The notes under the pieces: model-generated
Told to the model about the DNA's origin: nothing
Databases searched by the model: none
What the model saw: the letters and a program-made list of their open reading frames with translations, nothing else
Shown: positions 16,431 through 25,319 of the stretch, piece by piece
Layout: the number at the start of each line of letters is the position of its first letter
How positions within the stretch are numbered: position 1 is the stretch's first letter
Program-made: the position numbers and the translations under genes
Origin: Sphingomonadales bacterium 32-65-25
Lineage (GTDB): Bacteria > Pseudomonadota > Alphaproteobacteria > Sphingomonadales > Sphingomonadaceae
Assembly (NCBI GenBank): GCA_002280855.1
Contig: NCEU01000008.1
Span: forward strand, 62,001-126,000
Length of the DNA: 64,000 nucleotides
Direction: 5' to 3'

Positions 16431-17797
16431 AGTTTCCCGCCGCCGCGCACGAACAACAGCAGCGCCAGCCCCGCCGCCAGCAGGCCGATCACCGGCACGA
16501 AACCCGCCGCCTGGCTGCCGCCAATCCGCGTTGCCTGTTCAACAAGCAGCGGCCCCAGCCACATGGTGGCGGTGCCCGACAAGGCATAAAGACCGAAGAA
16601 AGCCCCCAGCCGGTCTGGCGGCACCAGCCGGGTGAGCAGGGTGCGTGACGAGGCGTAGGCCGCCGTGACCGTGATGGCGAGGCCGCAACCCAGGCCCAGA
16701 AACACCAGTTCCGGCAGTGTGGTGAACATCGGCCCATCCCACATCGGCGTGGTCGCGGCCGGCTGGAACAGGATGCGATCCTGCCCCATGCCCAGCACCA
16801 GCGATTGCAAGACAATCAGCAACAGCAGTTCCAGCATGAGGGCAAGGCGCGGCCCCAGCCAGCCATCCAGCCGCGGCGCCAGCAGCCCGCCCGCCACCGC
16901 CGCACAACTCAGCACGATGCCATAGCCCAGCATCGGCAACGTGCCCCAGCCCATGGCGCCCGCCGCATAAATGCCGCCAAACAGCAGGATGGCGGTGAGG
17001 CCATCGGTGAAGATCATCCGCGCCAGCAGATAGAGCAAAGGATTGGCATTGCCGCGCACATCGCGCACCAGCCGCCAAAGATCATTGGCGCCGCCCGCCA
17101 GCGCCGCGCCCAGCCGGGCACTTGTGCGTGGCATGTCGGGCACGGACCGGAACAACGGTATGCTGCCAACCAGCATCAGCGCCCCCACGATGGGCCCGGT
17201 GATGCGCGCCGGTTCGCCCAGCGCCGGATCAAGGCCCAGCAAGGGCGTGACCGGCACGAACGGCCAATCCACCGATCCCGGCAGCGCAAAGGTCAGCAGC
17301 ACGAACAGCAGCAGCCCCACGCTCATCGCATTGCCGCCGGCCAGCCCCAGCCCGCTGGCCTGCGCCACGCCGGCATGGCCGGCCGCCGGCACCAGCAACG
17401 CATTGTGCAGCATCTCGTGCGCCGAAAACAGCCAGGTCATCACCGCGCCGGCCCCGATCACCCACATCACGCCCAGCCCTGCATGACCGGCCGGCATCAC
17501 CCACCACAGGCTGGTGGTGATCACCACCATCGCCAGCACGACCGGCGCCAGCAGCGGCTTGCGTGGCCCCAACCGGTCGATCGTGGCGCCCAGCAAGGGC
17601 ATGGACAGCATCACCGCCCAGCCGCCCCATTTGCCGCCCTGCGCCACCAGCGCCTGGCCCTGCACCGGATCGCCCACCACGGCGCGCACGAACCACGGCA
17701 TGAAAATATAGATGGTGATCAGGATCACATAGGGATCGCGCACCGCCTGGGCCAGAGCCCAGGCCCTCGTCGCGCGCGGGGAGGCTGTGTCGCTCAA
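16427..17797 (-). CDS. MFS transporter, UMF1/Atg22-like
   Basis: The 456-residue membrane protein has about 12 hydrophobic helices, with the MFS loop LLGATIDRLGPRKPLL after helix 2 and VPPDRLGAFFGLYALSGT near helix 11, wording typical of the UMF1 (Atg22-like) family. The proposed start is a TTG at 17797 overlapping the stop of the mitofilin-like gene as TTGA, giving MSDTASPRATRAWALAQAV. The open frame further upstream is out-of-frame translation of that gene. Its substrate is unknown; it is last in the hemC-hemD cluster. Confidence 0.85.
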   Translation of the reverse strand: MSDTASPRATRAWALAQAVRDPYVILITIYIFMPWFVRAVVGDPVQGQALVAQGGKWGGWAVMLSMPLLGATIDRLGPRKPLLAPVVLAMVVITTSLWWVMPAGHAGLGVMWVIGAGAVMTWLFSAHEMLHNALLVPAAGHAGVAQASGLGLAGGNAMSVGLLLFVLLTFALPGSVDWPFVPVTPLLGLDPALGEPARITGPIVGALMLVGSIPLFRSVPDMPRTSARLGAALAGGANDLWRLVRDVRGNANPLLYLLARMIFTDGLTAILLFGGIYAAGAMGWGTLPMLGYGIVLSCAAVAGGLLAPRLDGWLGPRLALMLELLLLIVLQSLVLGMGQDRILFQPAATTPMWDGPMFTTLPELVFLGLGCGLAITVTAAYASSRTLLTRLVPPDRLGAFFGLYALSGTATMWLGPLLVEQATRIGGSQAAGFVPVIGLLAAGLALLLFVRGGGKL

Positions 17798-18777
17798 CGC
17801 GTCGGCGCGGGAACAGTCGCCGGTGCCGGCAGCGGCGTAGCGGCAGCGGCTTCCAGTGCCACCAGCGCCGCTTCGCCGGCCAGCAGGCGATCCGCCGCCG
17901 CCAACCAACCGCGCACCGTGGCGTTGCCGCGCAGAGCCGTCGACCGGCGCAGTGCGGCCGCCGCGGCCGCCACGTTGCCGCGCGCCATCAGGCCCTGCGC
18001 CTGTGCCACCGGGCCAGCGCCTTCGCTGGCGGAGAAGGTGGTTTCGACCCGGCGCATGAATGCCTGCCACCAATCGGGCCGCGTCGCACCCGGCCCGGCA
18101 TCCGAAAGACCGGCCAGTTGCCGCGCCAACTGCGCCCGCGTCACCGGCGTGGCGGACAGCGCCTCAAGCGCCGCCAATTCGTCGGCATATTGCTCACCAA
18201 ACAGCCGGCGCGTGGCGGGCAGCAGCGCATCGAGCGGGCGGCCATCCTCCACCCCGCGGCGCAGCAGCAGCACGGTGAGCATCGATTCAGCCCGATCGGC
18301 GGCACCCTGCGCTGTGGCAACCACGCTGGCATCGCGGGCTTCCTCAGCCGCCACCCGCGCCGAAACCTGGGCAAGCAGGCGGTTCAATTCATCGATGCGC
18401 TCCGCATCACGCTGGATCTGATCGGTGCTGCTTTCCACCTTGGCTTCGGTGCGGGCCAGCCGCTCCGACGCAACCACTGGCGCTGCCCCCCGGGCGCGCT
18501 CCAGCGCCGCCAGCCGCTTTTCGAGCGCGTCAGCCTCGCCATTGCTTGCCGCCGCGACGAACGGCAGCCGTCCGCGCACGGTCTGTTCGAACCAGGGATT
18601 GGCGATCAACCCGGCGGCAAAGGCGAACAGCGCCGCCGCGATCGCCCAGGCGAAACCGCCGCGCCGCGAAGCTTGCTGCTGGCCCGCCGGCCCCTGCGTC
18701 ATCAGCCGGGCGCGCAGCCGCTCGGTGGCGGCAAGGCTCGATTCTCCGATGTCACTGCGGTCGAAAGGATCGTTCAT
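17794..18777 (-). CDS. Mitofilin/COG4223-like inner-membrane protein
   Basis: The 327-residue protein has a short cytoplasmic N-terminus, one membrane segment (about residues 43-60), a long Ala/Glu/Arg-rich region likely to form coiled coil (80-170), and a C-terminal domain with WWQAFMRRVETTF and QAQGLMARGNVAAAAAALRR. This layout matches the alphaproteobacterial mitofilin (Mic60) homologues, which are usually encoded next to hemC-hemD, as here. Mic60 homologues shape intracytoplasmic or inner membranes. The gene starts 9 bases after hemD. Confidence 0.85.
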   Translation of the reverse strand: MNDPFDRSDIGESSLAATERLRARLMTQGPAGQQQASRRGGFAWAIAAALFAFAAGLIANPWFEQTVRGRLPFVAAASNGEADALEKRLAALERARGAAPVVASERLARTEAKVESSTDQIQRDAERIDELNRLLAQVSARVAAEEARDASVVATAQGAADRAESMLTVLLLRRGVEDGRPLDALLPATRRLFGEQYADELAALEALSATPVTRAQLARQLAGLSDAGPGATRPDWWQAFMRRVETTFSASEGAGPVAQAQGLMARGNVAAAAAALRRSTALRGNATVRGWLAAADRLLAGEAALVALEAAAATPLPAPATVPAPTR

Positions 18778-18786
18778 GGCGCCTTC

Positions 18787-19434
18787 CTACAAGGCTTTGG
18801 GCAGCATCGCCAGCAGGGCCGACTCGGTCGGTTCAGCAGCCATACGTGCCGTGCTCCACCCGCTGCCAGCGGCGGCCAGCGTCGCCCCACTGATGGCAAA
18901 CAGCTGCAATGCGGCGCGCTGGCCGCCCAGCCGGTCCCATTCTCCTGCGAACTGCGCTGCCGTGCGCGGCGAGTGCAGCAGCACCGCATCAACATCGGGC
19001 AGACCCGGCAGCGGCAGCAGCGGCGTTTCGTAAACGGTGACGCGGATGAGGCCGAGCGCGGGCGGCACCGTCACCGCTGTCAGATCGGCGCCGGCGAGGT
19101 GCAGAAATTGCCCGCTCACCAAGCCGTCAAGCAGTGCCTGCATTGTGCCCGGCCCAGCCTTCACAGCGCTCCAGCCGGCGGCGCGCGCTGCAGCGGCGGT
19201 TGCTTCCCCAACCGCGTGCGCGGGCAGGTGCTTGAGCACATCAGCCGGCGGCCCGGCATGACGCACGGCCGCCGCGCTTGAAAGGATCACGGCATCTGGC
19301 GATTCGGCCGGCAAAGCCCACGGCAGTGGCCGGGTCGCCAGCAGTGGGTGGGCCACCGGATCATGCCCCATTGCCCTCAGCCGGGCGGCGGTCGCGTCCG
19401 CACCTGGCTGCGGGCGAACGACCAGGATGCGCAT
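18787..19434 (-). CDS. hemD: Uroporphyrinogen-III synthase
   Basis: The 215-residue protein has the typical low-similarity HemD fold: N-terminal MRILVVRPQPGADATAARL, a central VGEATAAAARAAGW and VLLHSPRTAAQFAGEW in the second half. It cyclises hydroxymethylbilane to uroporphyrinogen III. Identification is strengthened by position: its ATG overlaps the hemC stop as TGATG and the mitofilin-like gene follows. The length is slightly short but within the family. Confidence 0.9.
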   Translation of the reverse strand: MRILVVRPQPGADATAARLRAMGHDPVAHPLLATRPLPWALPAESPDAVILSSAAAVRHAGPPADVLKHLPAHAVGEATAAAARAAGWSAVKAGPGTMQALLDGLVSGQFLHLAGADLTAVTVPPALGLIRVTVYETPLLPLPGLPDVDAVLLHSPRTAAQFAGEWDRLGGQRAALQLFAISGATLAAAGSGWSTARMAAEPTESALLAMLPKAL

Positions 19435-20345
19435 CAGGCCGTGAACAGCCCGCGCACGGCCGGGCTGGAGCGGCCGAGCAGCTCAGCGGCCAACGCCGCC
19501 ACCCGCTCATGCGCTTCATGCAGAGCGGCGTTGAAGCCGCCTTCCTGCATTTCGCTGCCATCCTCGGCGAGGATCTGGCCGCGGAAGGTGACGCCTTCAC
19601 CTTCCAGCCGAGCCAGCGCCGCCACCGGCGAATGGCAGGTGCCGCCCAGCGCCGCGAGGAACGCGCGCTCAATGGTGACGCACTGAAAGGTGGGCAGGTG
19701 ATTGATCGGTTCCAGCCGCGCCAGCGTCGCCTCGTCGCCGTCGCGCACCGTGATGCCCACGGCACCCTGCGCGCTGGCGGGCAGCATTTCGTCAATCTCG
19801 ATCAGCGCGCCCACATCCTGCCCCAACCGATCAAGGCCGGCGGCGGCCAGCAATGTGGCATCGATAACGCCCGCTTCAACCTGGGCCAGCCGGCGCGCAA
19901 CATTGCCGCGCAGGATTTCAGTGACCAGATCCGGCCGCTTCGCCTTCAACTGCGCCGCCCGGCGCGGGCTTGAGGTGCCGATGCGCGCACCCTGCGGCAG
20001 CGCCGCGATGCTGGCGGCGCCGATCAGCCGTTCGCGCACATCGGCGCGCGGCAGCATGGCAGCGAGGCAGATACCGTCTTTCAGCAGGGTTTCGACGTCC
20101 TTCATCGAATGCACGCCGATATCGATTCGGCCATCCATCAAGGCGGCATCCAGTTCCTTGGTCCACAACGCCTTGCCGCCGATCTCGGCCAGCGCGCGAT
20201 CCTGCACCTTGTCACCAGTGGTGTGGATGATGATGATCTCCACGTCTGCATCGCCCCAGCCATGCGCGGCTTTCAGGGCGTCAGCCGTCATGTGCGCCTG
20301 GGCCAGCGCAAGGGGAGAACCGCGGGTGCCAATCTTGAAGCTCAT
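19434..20345 (-). CDS. hemC: Hydroxymethylbilane synthase (porphobilinogen deaminase)
   Basis: The 303-residue enzyme polymerises four porphobilinogens in heme synthesis. It has KIGTRGSPLALAQAHMTADA at the N-terminus, the catalytic-arginine segment GTSSPRRAAQLKAKRPDL, ILRGNVARRL, and the dipyrromethane-cofactor cysteine in ALGGTCHSPVAA. The ATG at 20345 is chosen; the frame upstream has no similarity and would run into tsaD. It is divergent from tsaD across 56 bases. Confidence 0.96.
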   Translation of the reverse strand: MSFKIGTRGSPLALAQAHMTADALKAAHGWGDADVEIIIIHTTGDKVQDRALAEIGGKALWTKELDAALMDGRIDIGVHSMKDVETLLKDGICLAAMLPRADVRERLIGAASIAALPQGARIGTSSPRRAAQLKAKRPDLVTEILRGNVARRLAQVEAGVIDATLLAAAGLDRLGQDVGALIEIDEMLPASAQGAVGITVRDGDEATLARLEPINHLPTFQCVTIERAFLAALGGTCHSPVAALARLEGEGVTFRGQILAEDGSEMQEGGFNAALHEAHERVAALAAELLGRSSPAVRGLFTA

Positions 20346-20401
20346 GCGCCTGCCATGGCGCGACGGTTGCGGATTGGCAAGACTGGCCCTAGCTGTGCGC
20401 C

Positions 20402-21454
20402 ATGACTGGCCCACTGGTTCTCGGCATCGAATCCAGCTGCGATGAAACCGCGGTTGCGCTGGTGCGCGGTGATCGCACCATTCTGTCCCAGCGCATCGCC
20501 AGCCAGAACGAAGCCCACGAACGCTTTGGCGGCGTGGTGCCCGAACTCGCCGCCCGCGCCCATGCCGACCGGCTGGCGCCGATGGTGGAAACCGTATTGG
20601 CCGAAGCCGGTATCACGCTGGCCGACGTGGACGCCATCGCTGGCACCGCAGGGCCGGGCCTGATCGGCGGCGTGATGGTCGGGCTGGTCACCGCCAAGGC
20701 ACTGGCCTTTGCCGCGGGCAAACCGCTGATCGCCGTCAATCACCTCGAAGGCCACGCGCTCAGCCCGCGCCTCGCAGATGCCTCGCTTGAGTTCCCCTAT
20801 CTGCTGCTGCTGGTATCCGGCGGGCATTGCCAGCTGCTCGGTGTCGAAGGCGTCGGCCGCTATCGCCGGCTGGCCACCACCATCGACGATGCCGTGGGCG
20901 AAGCCTTCGACAAGTCCGCCAAGGTGCTGGGCCTGGGTTTTCCCGGCGGCCCGGCGCTGGAACGCGCCGCAAAAACGGGCAACCCGGCGCGCTTCCCGCT
21001 GCCGCGCCCGCTGGTGGGCAGCGACGAACCGCATTTCTCCTTTGCTGGCCTGAAATCCGCCGTGCTGCGCGCCCGCGCTGCCATTGCGGAGCCGACGGAA
21101 CAGGACATCGCCGATCTCGCCGCCAGCTTCCAGCAGGCCGCCTGCGATTGCCTGAACGACCGCACCGCGCGCGCCATCGCGGCGTTCCCGGAAGCCACCG
21201 CCCTGGTGGTCGCCGGCGGGGTGGCGGCCAATCAGGCCATTCGCGCCGCACTGGCCGGCCTTGCCGCCACCCACGGCCTGCCCTTTGTCGCCCCGCCGAT
21301 GTGGCTGTGCACAGACAATGGCGCGATGATCGCCTGGGCCGGGCTGGAGCGACTCAAGACGGGCGATGTGGACGATCTCCATGCCCCCGCCCGCCCGCGT
21401 TGGCCGCTCGATCCTGCTGCCGAAGCCGTGCGCGGCGCCGGGGTGAAGGCATGA
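20402..21454 (+). CDS. tsaD: tRNA N6-adenosine threonylcarbamoyltransferase
   Basis: The 350-residue ASKHA-fold protein has [17 protein letters not shown] at the N-terminus, the metal-binding HLEGHALS near residue 115, [10 protein letters not shown], and the Gly-rich [10 protein letters not shown]. With TsaB and TsaE it makes t6A37 in ANN-decoding tRNAs. It is followed by gpsA, with a short duplicated gpsA start wedged between them. Confidence 0.97.
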   Translation: MTGPLVLGIESSCDETAVALVRGDRTILSQRIASQNEAHERFGGVVPELAARAHADRLAPMVETVLAEAGITLADVDAIAGTAGPGLIGGVMVGLVTAKALAFAAGKPLIAVNHLEGHALSPRLADASLEFPYLLLLVSGGHCQLLGVEGVGRYRRLATTIDDAVGEAFDKSAKVLGLGFPGGPALERAAKTGNPARFPLPRPLVGSDEPHFSFAGLKSAVLRARAAIAEPTEQDIADLAASFQQAACDCLNDRTARAIAAFPEATALVVAGGVAANQAIRAALAGLAATHGLPFVAPPMWLCTDNGAMIAWAGLERLKTGDVDDLHAPARPRWPLDPAAEAVRGAGVKA

Positions 21455-21537
21455 CGGCATTTGGCGTCATCGGCGCCGGCGCCCCGCGCGCATCAACGCG
21501 CAAGCAAACAATCCATGCGCCGGGGGGCTGGCTGTGA
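21451..21537 (+). pseudogene. Vestigial duplicated 5' end of gpsA
   Basis: Bases 21451-21483 match the first 33 bases of gpsA (21534-21566) at 29 of 33 positions. An ATG that overlaps the tsaD stop as ATGA opens a 28-codon frame beginning [12 protein letters not shown] and ending in a TGA that overlaps the gpsA GTG start. After base 33 the two copies diverge completely. It looks like the former coupled start of gpsA left behind after a local duplication or insertion. Whether it is translated as a leader peptide is unknown. Confidence 0.75.
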
Positions 21538-22502
21538 CCACATTTGGCGTCATCGGTGCCGGCGCCTGGGGCACGGCCTTGGCCAGCACCTTGGCCAGCA
21601 ATGGCCCGGTGACGCTGTGGGCACGCGAGGCCGAGGTGATCAGCGCCATCAACACCACCCGCGAGAACTCGGTCTTCCTGCCCGGCATCCCGCTGCCCGC
21701 CGGCATCACCGCCACGACCAATCTGGCCGACATTGCGGCCTGCGCGATCATCCTCGTCGTTGTGCCTGCCCAGCATCTCCGCGCCGTCCTCAGCCAGGCT
21801 GCGATCCTCGCCACCACGCCTCTGGTGTTGTGCGCCAAGGGCATTGAAGCCGGTAGCCACGAACTCATGGTGGAGGTGGCGCAGAGCCTTGTGCCCAACC
21901 CCATCGCCGTCCTCTCCGGCCCCAGTTTCGCCGCAGAAGTCGCCAAGGGCCTGCCCTGCGCCATCACGCTGGCGTGCTCAGACAGCGCACTAGGCGAGCG
22001 TTTGGTGGCCGCGATGGCCCGCCCGACCTTCCGGCTCTACCAGTCCGACGACGTCGTGGGGGCGGAGATCGGCGGCGCTGTGAAGAACGTGCTCGCCATC
22101 GCCTGCGGTGTGGTGGACGGTGCCGGCCTCGGCCTCAACGCCCGCGCGGCGCTGATCGCGCGCGGCTTTGCCGAAATGACCCGCTTTGGTGTGGCGCGCG
22201 GCGCCCGCGCCGAAACGCTCGCCGGCCTGTCAGGGCTGGGTGATCTCGTCCTCACCTGCTCATCGGAAAACAGCCGCAACTTCCGCTTGGGTGTCGGCCT
22301 CGGCCAGGGCCGCTCACTCGCCGATCTGCTCGCCGGCCCGGCGGTCGCCGAAGGCGCTGCTACCGCGCCCGTACTGGTGGAAGCTGCCCGCGCCGCCGGT
22401 ATCGAGATGCCGATTTCCGAGGCTGTCGCCGCCCTGCTGGCCGGCGCGTCGGTAGGCGAAACCATCAGCGCTTTGCTGGCGCGGCCATTGAAAGCAGAAT
22501 AG
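21534..22502 (+). CDS. gpsA: NAD(P)-dependent glycerol-3-phosphate dehydrogenase
   Basis: The 322-residue enzyme reduces dihydroxyacetone phosphate to glycerol 3-phosphate for phospholipid synthesis. It has the nucleotide motif [14 protein letters not shown], the catalytic-lysine region [13 protein letters not shown] and [15 protein letters not shown], and the substrate segment [17 protein letters not shown]. The GTG start overlaps a 28-codon vestigial frame as GTGA. The length and motifs are normal. Confidence 0.96.
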   Translation: MTTFGVIGAGAWGTALASTLASNGPVTLWAREAEVISAINTTRENSVFLPGIPLPAGITATTNLADIAACAIILVVVPAQHLRAVLSQAAILATTPLVLCAKGIEAGSHELMVEVAQSLVPNPIAVLSGPSFAAEVAKGLPCAITLACSDSALGERLVAAMARPTFRLYQSDDVVGAEIGGAVKNVLAIACGVVDGAGLGLNARAALIARGFAEMTRFGVARGARAETLAGLSGLGDLVLTCSSENSRNFRLGVGLGQGRSLADLLAGPAVAEGAATAPVLVEAARAAGIEMPISEAVAALLAGASVGETISALLARPLKAE

Positions 22503-22509
22503 CGCGCTC

Positions 22510-22665
22510 TCAAAAATCGACCGCGATGCCGCCCTTTTCCCAGTCGCCATAGCGCACCGGATCAGGGCCCTTGCGGCCGCCGACTTCCTTGTCGGTTGGC
22601 GGCGGTGGCGGCGCTTCCGGCTGCTTGTCGCGCGGATCGGGGGTCTGGGGCTTGTCCTTGTCCAT
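22510..22665 (-). CDS. DUF1674 / SdhAF4-like succinate dehydrogenase assembly factor
   Basis: This 51-residue protein starts MDKDKPQTPD, has a proline-rich middle and ends with the family signature GGRKGPDPVRYGDWEKGGIA followed by VDF. DUF1674 proteins are alphaproteobacterial and mitochondrial; the eukaryotic SDHAF4 binds flavinylated SdhA and helps assemble complex II. The gene is easy to miss because of its size. It is convergent with gpsA (7 bases between stops) and divergent from the SDR gene. Confidence 0.88.
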   Translation of the reverse strand: MDKDKPQTPDPRDKQPEAPPPPPTDKEVGGRKGPDPVRYGDWEKGGIAVDF

Positions 22666-22729
22666 AAATCAGTGTTGCCACCGCCGCCCGCCTGTTAGCA
22701 ATGGGGTGAAGCGAAGCAGGGGGCGTAAC

Positions 22730-23557
22730 ATGTTCGACAACAAGGTGATTGCCATAACCGGCGCCGGCAGCGGCATCGGGCGGGCGTTGGCGCTGAATCT
22801 GGCCGGGCGCGGCGCGGTGCTGGCGCTGGCCGACAAGGATGCGGACGGCTTGGCGGAGACCAAGCGACTGCTCGGCAATCGGCCGGCAAGCATCACGGCG
22901 CTGGATGTGACCGACACGGCTGCACTCAACGCCTGGGTTGCGGGCGCGGTGACGGATTTCGGCAAGCTGGATGGCATCATCAACAATGCCGGGCTCAGCG
23001 TGGTGGCGCCCTTTGCCGATTGCCCGGAAGCGGATTTCGACCGGGTGATGAACGTCAACTTCAATGCCGTGGTCGCCGGCTGCCGCGCCGCACTGCCGCA
23101 TGTGCGGGGTGCAGCCGCCAAGGATGGCATCGGTTGGATCGTCAATATTTCCAGCGTGTTCGGTATGATGGGCTACCCCACCCAAAGCGCCTATAACGCC
23201 AGCAAATATGCGGTGCGCGGTCTGACCGAGGCGATGGCGCTGGAACTGGCGGTGACTGATCCCAACGTGAGCGTGATCCGCGTCCACCCCGGCGGCATCA
23301 AGACCAACGTGGCGAAAAACAGCAAGCAGATCGCGCTGTTGCCGGGGCAGGACCCCAACACCGATTTCGCCGCCGAATTTGAGAAGAACGCCCCCACCAC
23401 GCCCGAACAGGCGGCCGAAACCATCATCACTGGCATGGCCAAACGCAGCACCCGCGTGCTGATTGGGCCGGATGCGCGTTTCATCGATTGGATGGTGCGC
23501 CTGTTCCCCGTTTCCTATTTCAAGGTGATCGGCAGTTTCCTTGGAAGACGGAAATAG
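22730..23557 (+). CDS. Short-chain dehydrogenase/reductase (classical SDR)
   Basis: The 275-residue protein has the NAD(P) motif TGAGSGIG near residue 10, the structural NNAG, the catalytic serine in VNISSVFG and YNASKYA (the YxxxK pair). The sequence then continues with RVHPGGIKTNVAK and a C-terminal segment rich in basic and aromatic residues. A GCAGGGGG stretch precedes the ATG at 22730. It lies 38 bases before rsmB on the same strand. The substrate is unknown. Confidence 0.9.
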   Translation: MFDNKVIAITGAGSGIGRALALNLAGRGAVLALADKDADGLAETKRLLGNRPASITALDVTDTAALNAWVAGAVTDFGKLDGIINNAGLSVVAPFADCPEADFDRVMNVNFNAVVAGCRAALPHVRGAAAKDGIGWIVNISSVFGMMGYPTQSAYNASKYAVRGLTEAMALELAVTDPNVSVIRVHPGGIKTNVAKNSKQIALLPGQDPNTDFAAEFEKNAPTTPEQAAETIITGMAKRSTRVLIGPDARFIDWMVRLFPVSYFKVIGSFLGRRK

Positions 23558-23594
23558 GTGGGAAAGCGCCCCCATTTGCGGCAAGGGGCGGGCG

Positions 23595-24905
23595 ATGAAC
23601 CAACCCCGCAAACCCGAACGCAAGCCGGAACGCTCTGGCCGCCCGACAACCAATCGCGATGATACCGGCGTTGCCGCCCGCCGCGCCGCGCTGAAAATCG
23701 TTCAGGCGGTGCTGGATCGCGGCGCCCCGTTCGATGCCGCCACCAGCCATGCCGATGATCTGCCGCTGCCGCAGGATCGTGGGCTGGCCCGGTTGCTGGC
23801 GTTGACCGTGCTGCGCTGGCTGCCGGAACTGGACGCGCTGATCGACAGCGCGACGCCGCGGCCGCTCCCCATCGATGCCCGCGCCCGCCACGCCCTGCGC
23901 GTCGCTCTGGCCGGCTGGCTGAAGCTGGAAACGCCGCCGCACGCCGTGGTGGCCACAGCGCTGCCGCTGGTGGAAGGCGGGCCGCGCCGGCTGGTGCATG
24001 GCGTGCTCGGCAGCCTGATCCGCCGCCCGGCCACCCTGCCGGCAGCGCCGCGCCTGCCCAGCCCGTTCGATATATTCTGGGCGCGCGATTGGGGCGTGGC
24101 CGTTGCCGAAGCCGCCAGCGCCGCACTGTCCGAAGAGCCGGCGACCGACCTGACCCTGAAAGACGCGTCGCAAACCGATCATTGGGCGTTGGCGCTGGAA
24201 GGCATCAGCCTCGCCCCCGGCCATGTCCGCACGGCGAAGAAGGGCAGCATCACCGAATGGCCCGGCTTTGCCGAAGGCGCCTGGTGGGTGCAGGATCTCG
24301 CCGCCAGCCTGCCCGCCCGCCTGCTGCCGGCCAAGGCCGGCGATCGCGTGCTCGATCTGTGTGCGGCGCCAGGCGGCAAGACGCTGCAATTGGCAGCGCG
24401 CGGCTGCCATGTGACGGCGCTCGACGTGTCGGATCACCGGCTGGAGCGGGTGCGCGAGAATCTGGCGCGCACTGGGCTGACGGCCGAACTGGTCGCCGCC
24501 GATGCCCTGCGCTGGGAACCCGACGCGTTGTTCGATCATATCCTGATCGATGCACCCTGTTCGGCCACCGGCATCTTCCGCCGCCACCCGGATGTGCTGC
24601 ACCTGAAGGGCAATACCGATCTGGCGCCCGTCACCCTGCTGCAGGCCGCCCTGCTCCGCCGCGCCGCGGCCTGGCTGAAACCAGGTGGCCGGCTGATCTA
24701 TGCCACCTGCAGCCTGTTCCCCCAGGAAGGCGAACGCATCGCCGAGCGCGTGATTGCCGGCCTGCCGCGCGAGATGATCGAGGCCAGCGAGCTGCCCGCC
24801 GGCCTCAAACCCGCCGCCGATGGCTGGGTGCGCACCCTGCCCGGCCAGGTGGAAGGCGGCATCGATGGCTTTTTCATCGCGCGCTTCCGGAAACTGCCAG
24901 ACTGA
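23595..24905 (+). CDS. rsmB: 16S rRNA (cytosine-967-C5)-methyltransferase, RsmB-type
   Basis: The 436-residue protein has an N-terminal NusB-like RNA-binding domain (about 20-150) and a C-terminal SAM-dependent domain. The latter has the SAM motif LDLCAAPGGKTLQL near 253, the cysteine motif DAPCSATGIFRRHPD, and the catalytic YATCSLFPQEGERIAE. The ATG at 23595 (MNQPRKPERKPERSGR) gives a Lys/Arg-rich leader. Homologues with this architecture are often annotated simply as RsmB/NOP family. It is convergent with the SWIB gene. Confidence 0.92.
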   Translation: MNQPRKPERKPERSGRPTTNRDDTGVAARRAALKIVQAVLDRGAPFDAATSHADDLPLPQDRGLARLLALTVLRWLPELDALIDSATPRPLPIDARARHALRVALAGWLKLETPPHAVVATALPLVEGGPRRLVHGVLGSLIRRPATLPAAPRLPSPFDIFWARDWGVAVAEAASAALSEEPATDLTLKDASQTDHWALALEGISLAPGHVRTAKKGSITEWPGFAEGAWWVQDLAASLPARLLPAKAGDRVLDLCAAPGGKTLQLAARGCHVTALDVSDHRLERVRENLARTGLTAELVAADALRWEPDALFDHILIDAPCSATGIFRRHPDVLHLKGNTDLAPVTLLQAALLRRAAAWLKPGGRLIYATCSLFPQEGERIAERVIAGLPREMIEASELPAGLKPAADGWVRTLPGQVEGGIDGFFIARFRKLPD

Positions 24906-24927
24906 ATGCCTGCCCGTGAACGCGAAA

Positions 24928-24960
24928 GGGGCGCTGCCGGGTCATCCCCGGCAGCGCCCC
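24928..24960. terminator. Strong hairpin between convergent rsmB and SWIB genes
   Basis: A perfect 14-bp G+C stem (24928-24941 with 24947-24960) closes a 5-base loop in the 76-base gap between two convergent stops. The flanks have only short T-runs (CTTC on plus, TTTCG on minus), so it is probably a bidirectional terminator of modest efficiency. Confidence 0.75.
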
Positions 24961-24981
24961 CTTCAAATTGTTCCGAAGTGC

Positions 24982-25251
24982 TTACTTCAGATATTGGGCG
25001 ATGAACTTGTTCATTTCGAACATCGTGCACTCGTCCTTGCCGAACACAGCCTTCAGCTTGTCATCGGCCAGGATCACGCGCTTGTCGGTCGGCTTCTGCA
25101 GATTGTTGGCGCGGATATAGTCCCACACCTTGGCAACAACCTGGCCGCGCGGCAGCGGGCTGGCGCCCACAACGGCGGCGAGCGGGCCTTGCGGCGTCAG
25201 CGGCTTCATCAGCGCCGAGGTATTGCGTCCGCTCTTGGCTTCAATGGCCAT
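24982..25251 (-). CDS. SWIB/MDM2 domain protein
   Basis: The 89-residue protein is almost entirely one SWIB domain, with TPQGPLAAVVGASPLPRGQV, KVWDYIRANNLQKPTDKRV and ILADDKLKAVFGKDECTMFE. SWIB domains are known from eukaryotic chromatin remodellers and chlamydial proteins; the function of single-domain bacterial copies is not established. AAGGGGA lies 4-5 bases upstream of the ATG at 25251. A small hairpin (about 25275-25288) sits in its leader. Confidence 0.92.
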   Translation of the reverse strand: MAIEAKSGRNTSALMKPLTPQGPLAAVVGASPLPRGQVVAKVWDYIRANNLQKPTDKRVILADDKLKAVFGKDECTMFEMNKFIAQYLK

Positions 25252-25319
25252 AAATTCCCCTTCTCGTGAAACACGCCCCTCGGGGGGCACTTGGTATCAG
25301 TTTTCCCCTGATGAATGGC

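Noticed and set aside
17797..18073. N-terminal extension of the MFS transporter
   Set aside because: It is a second-frame reading of the mitofilin-like gene, Gly/Arg-rich and without membrane character.
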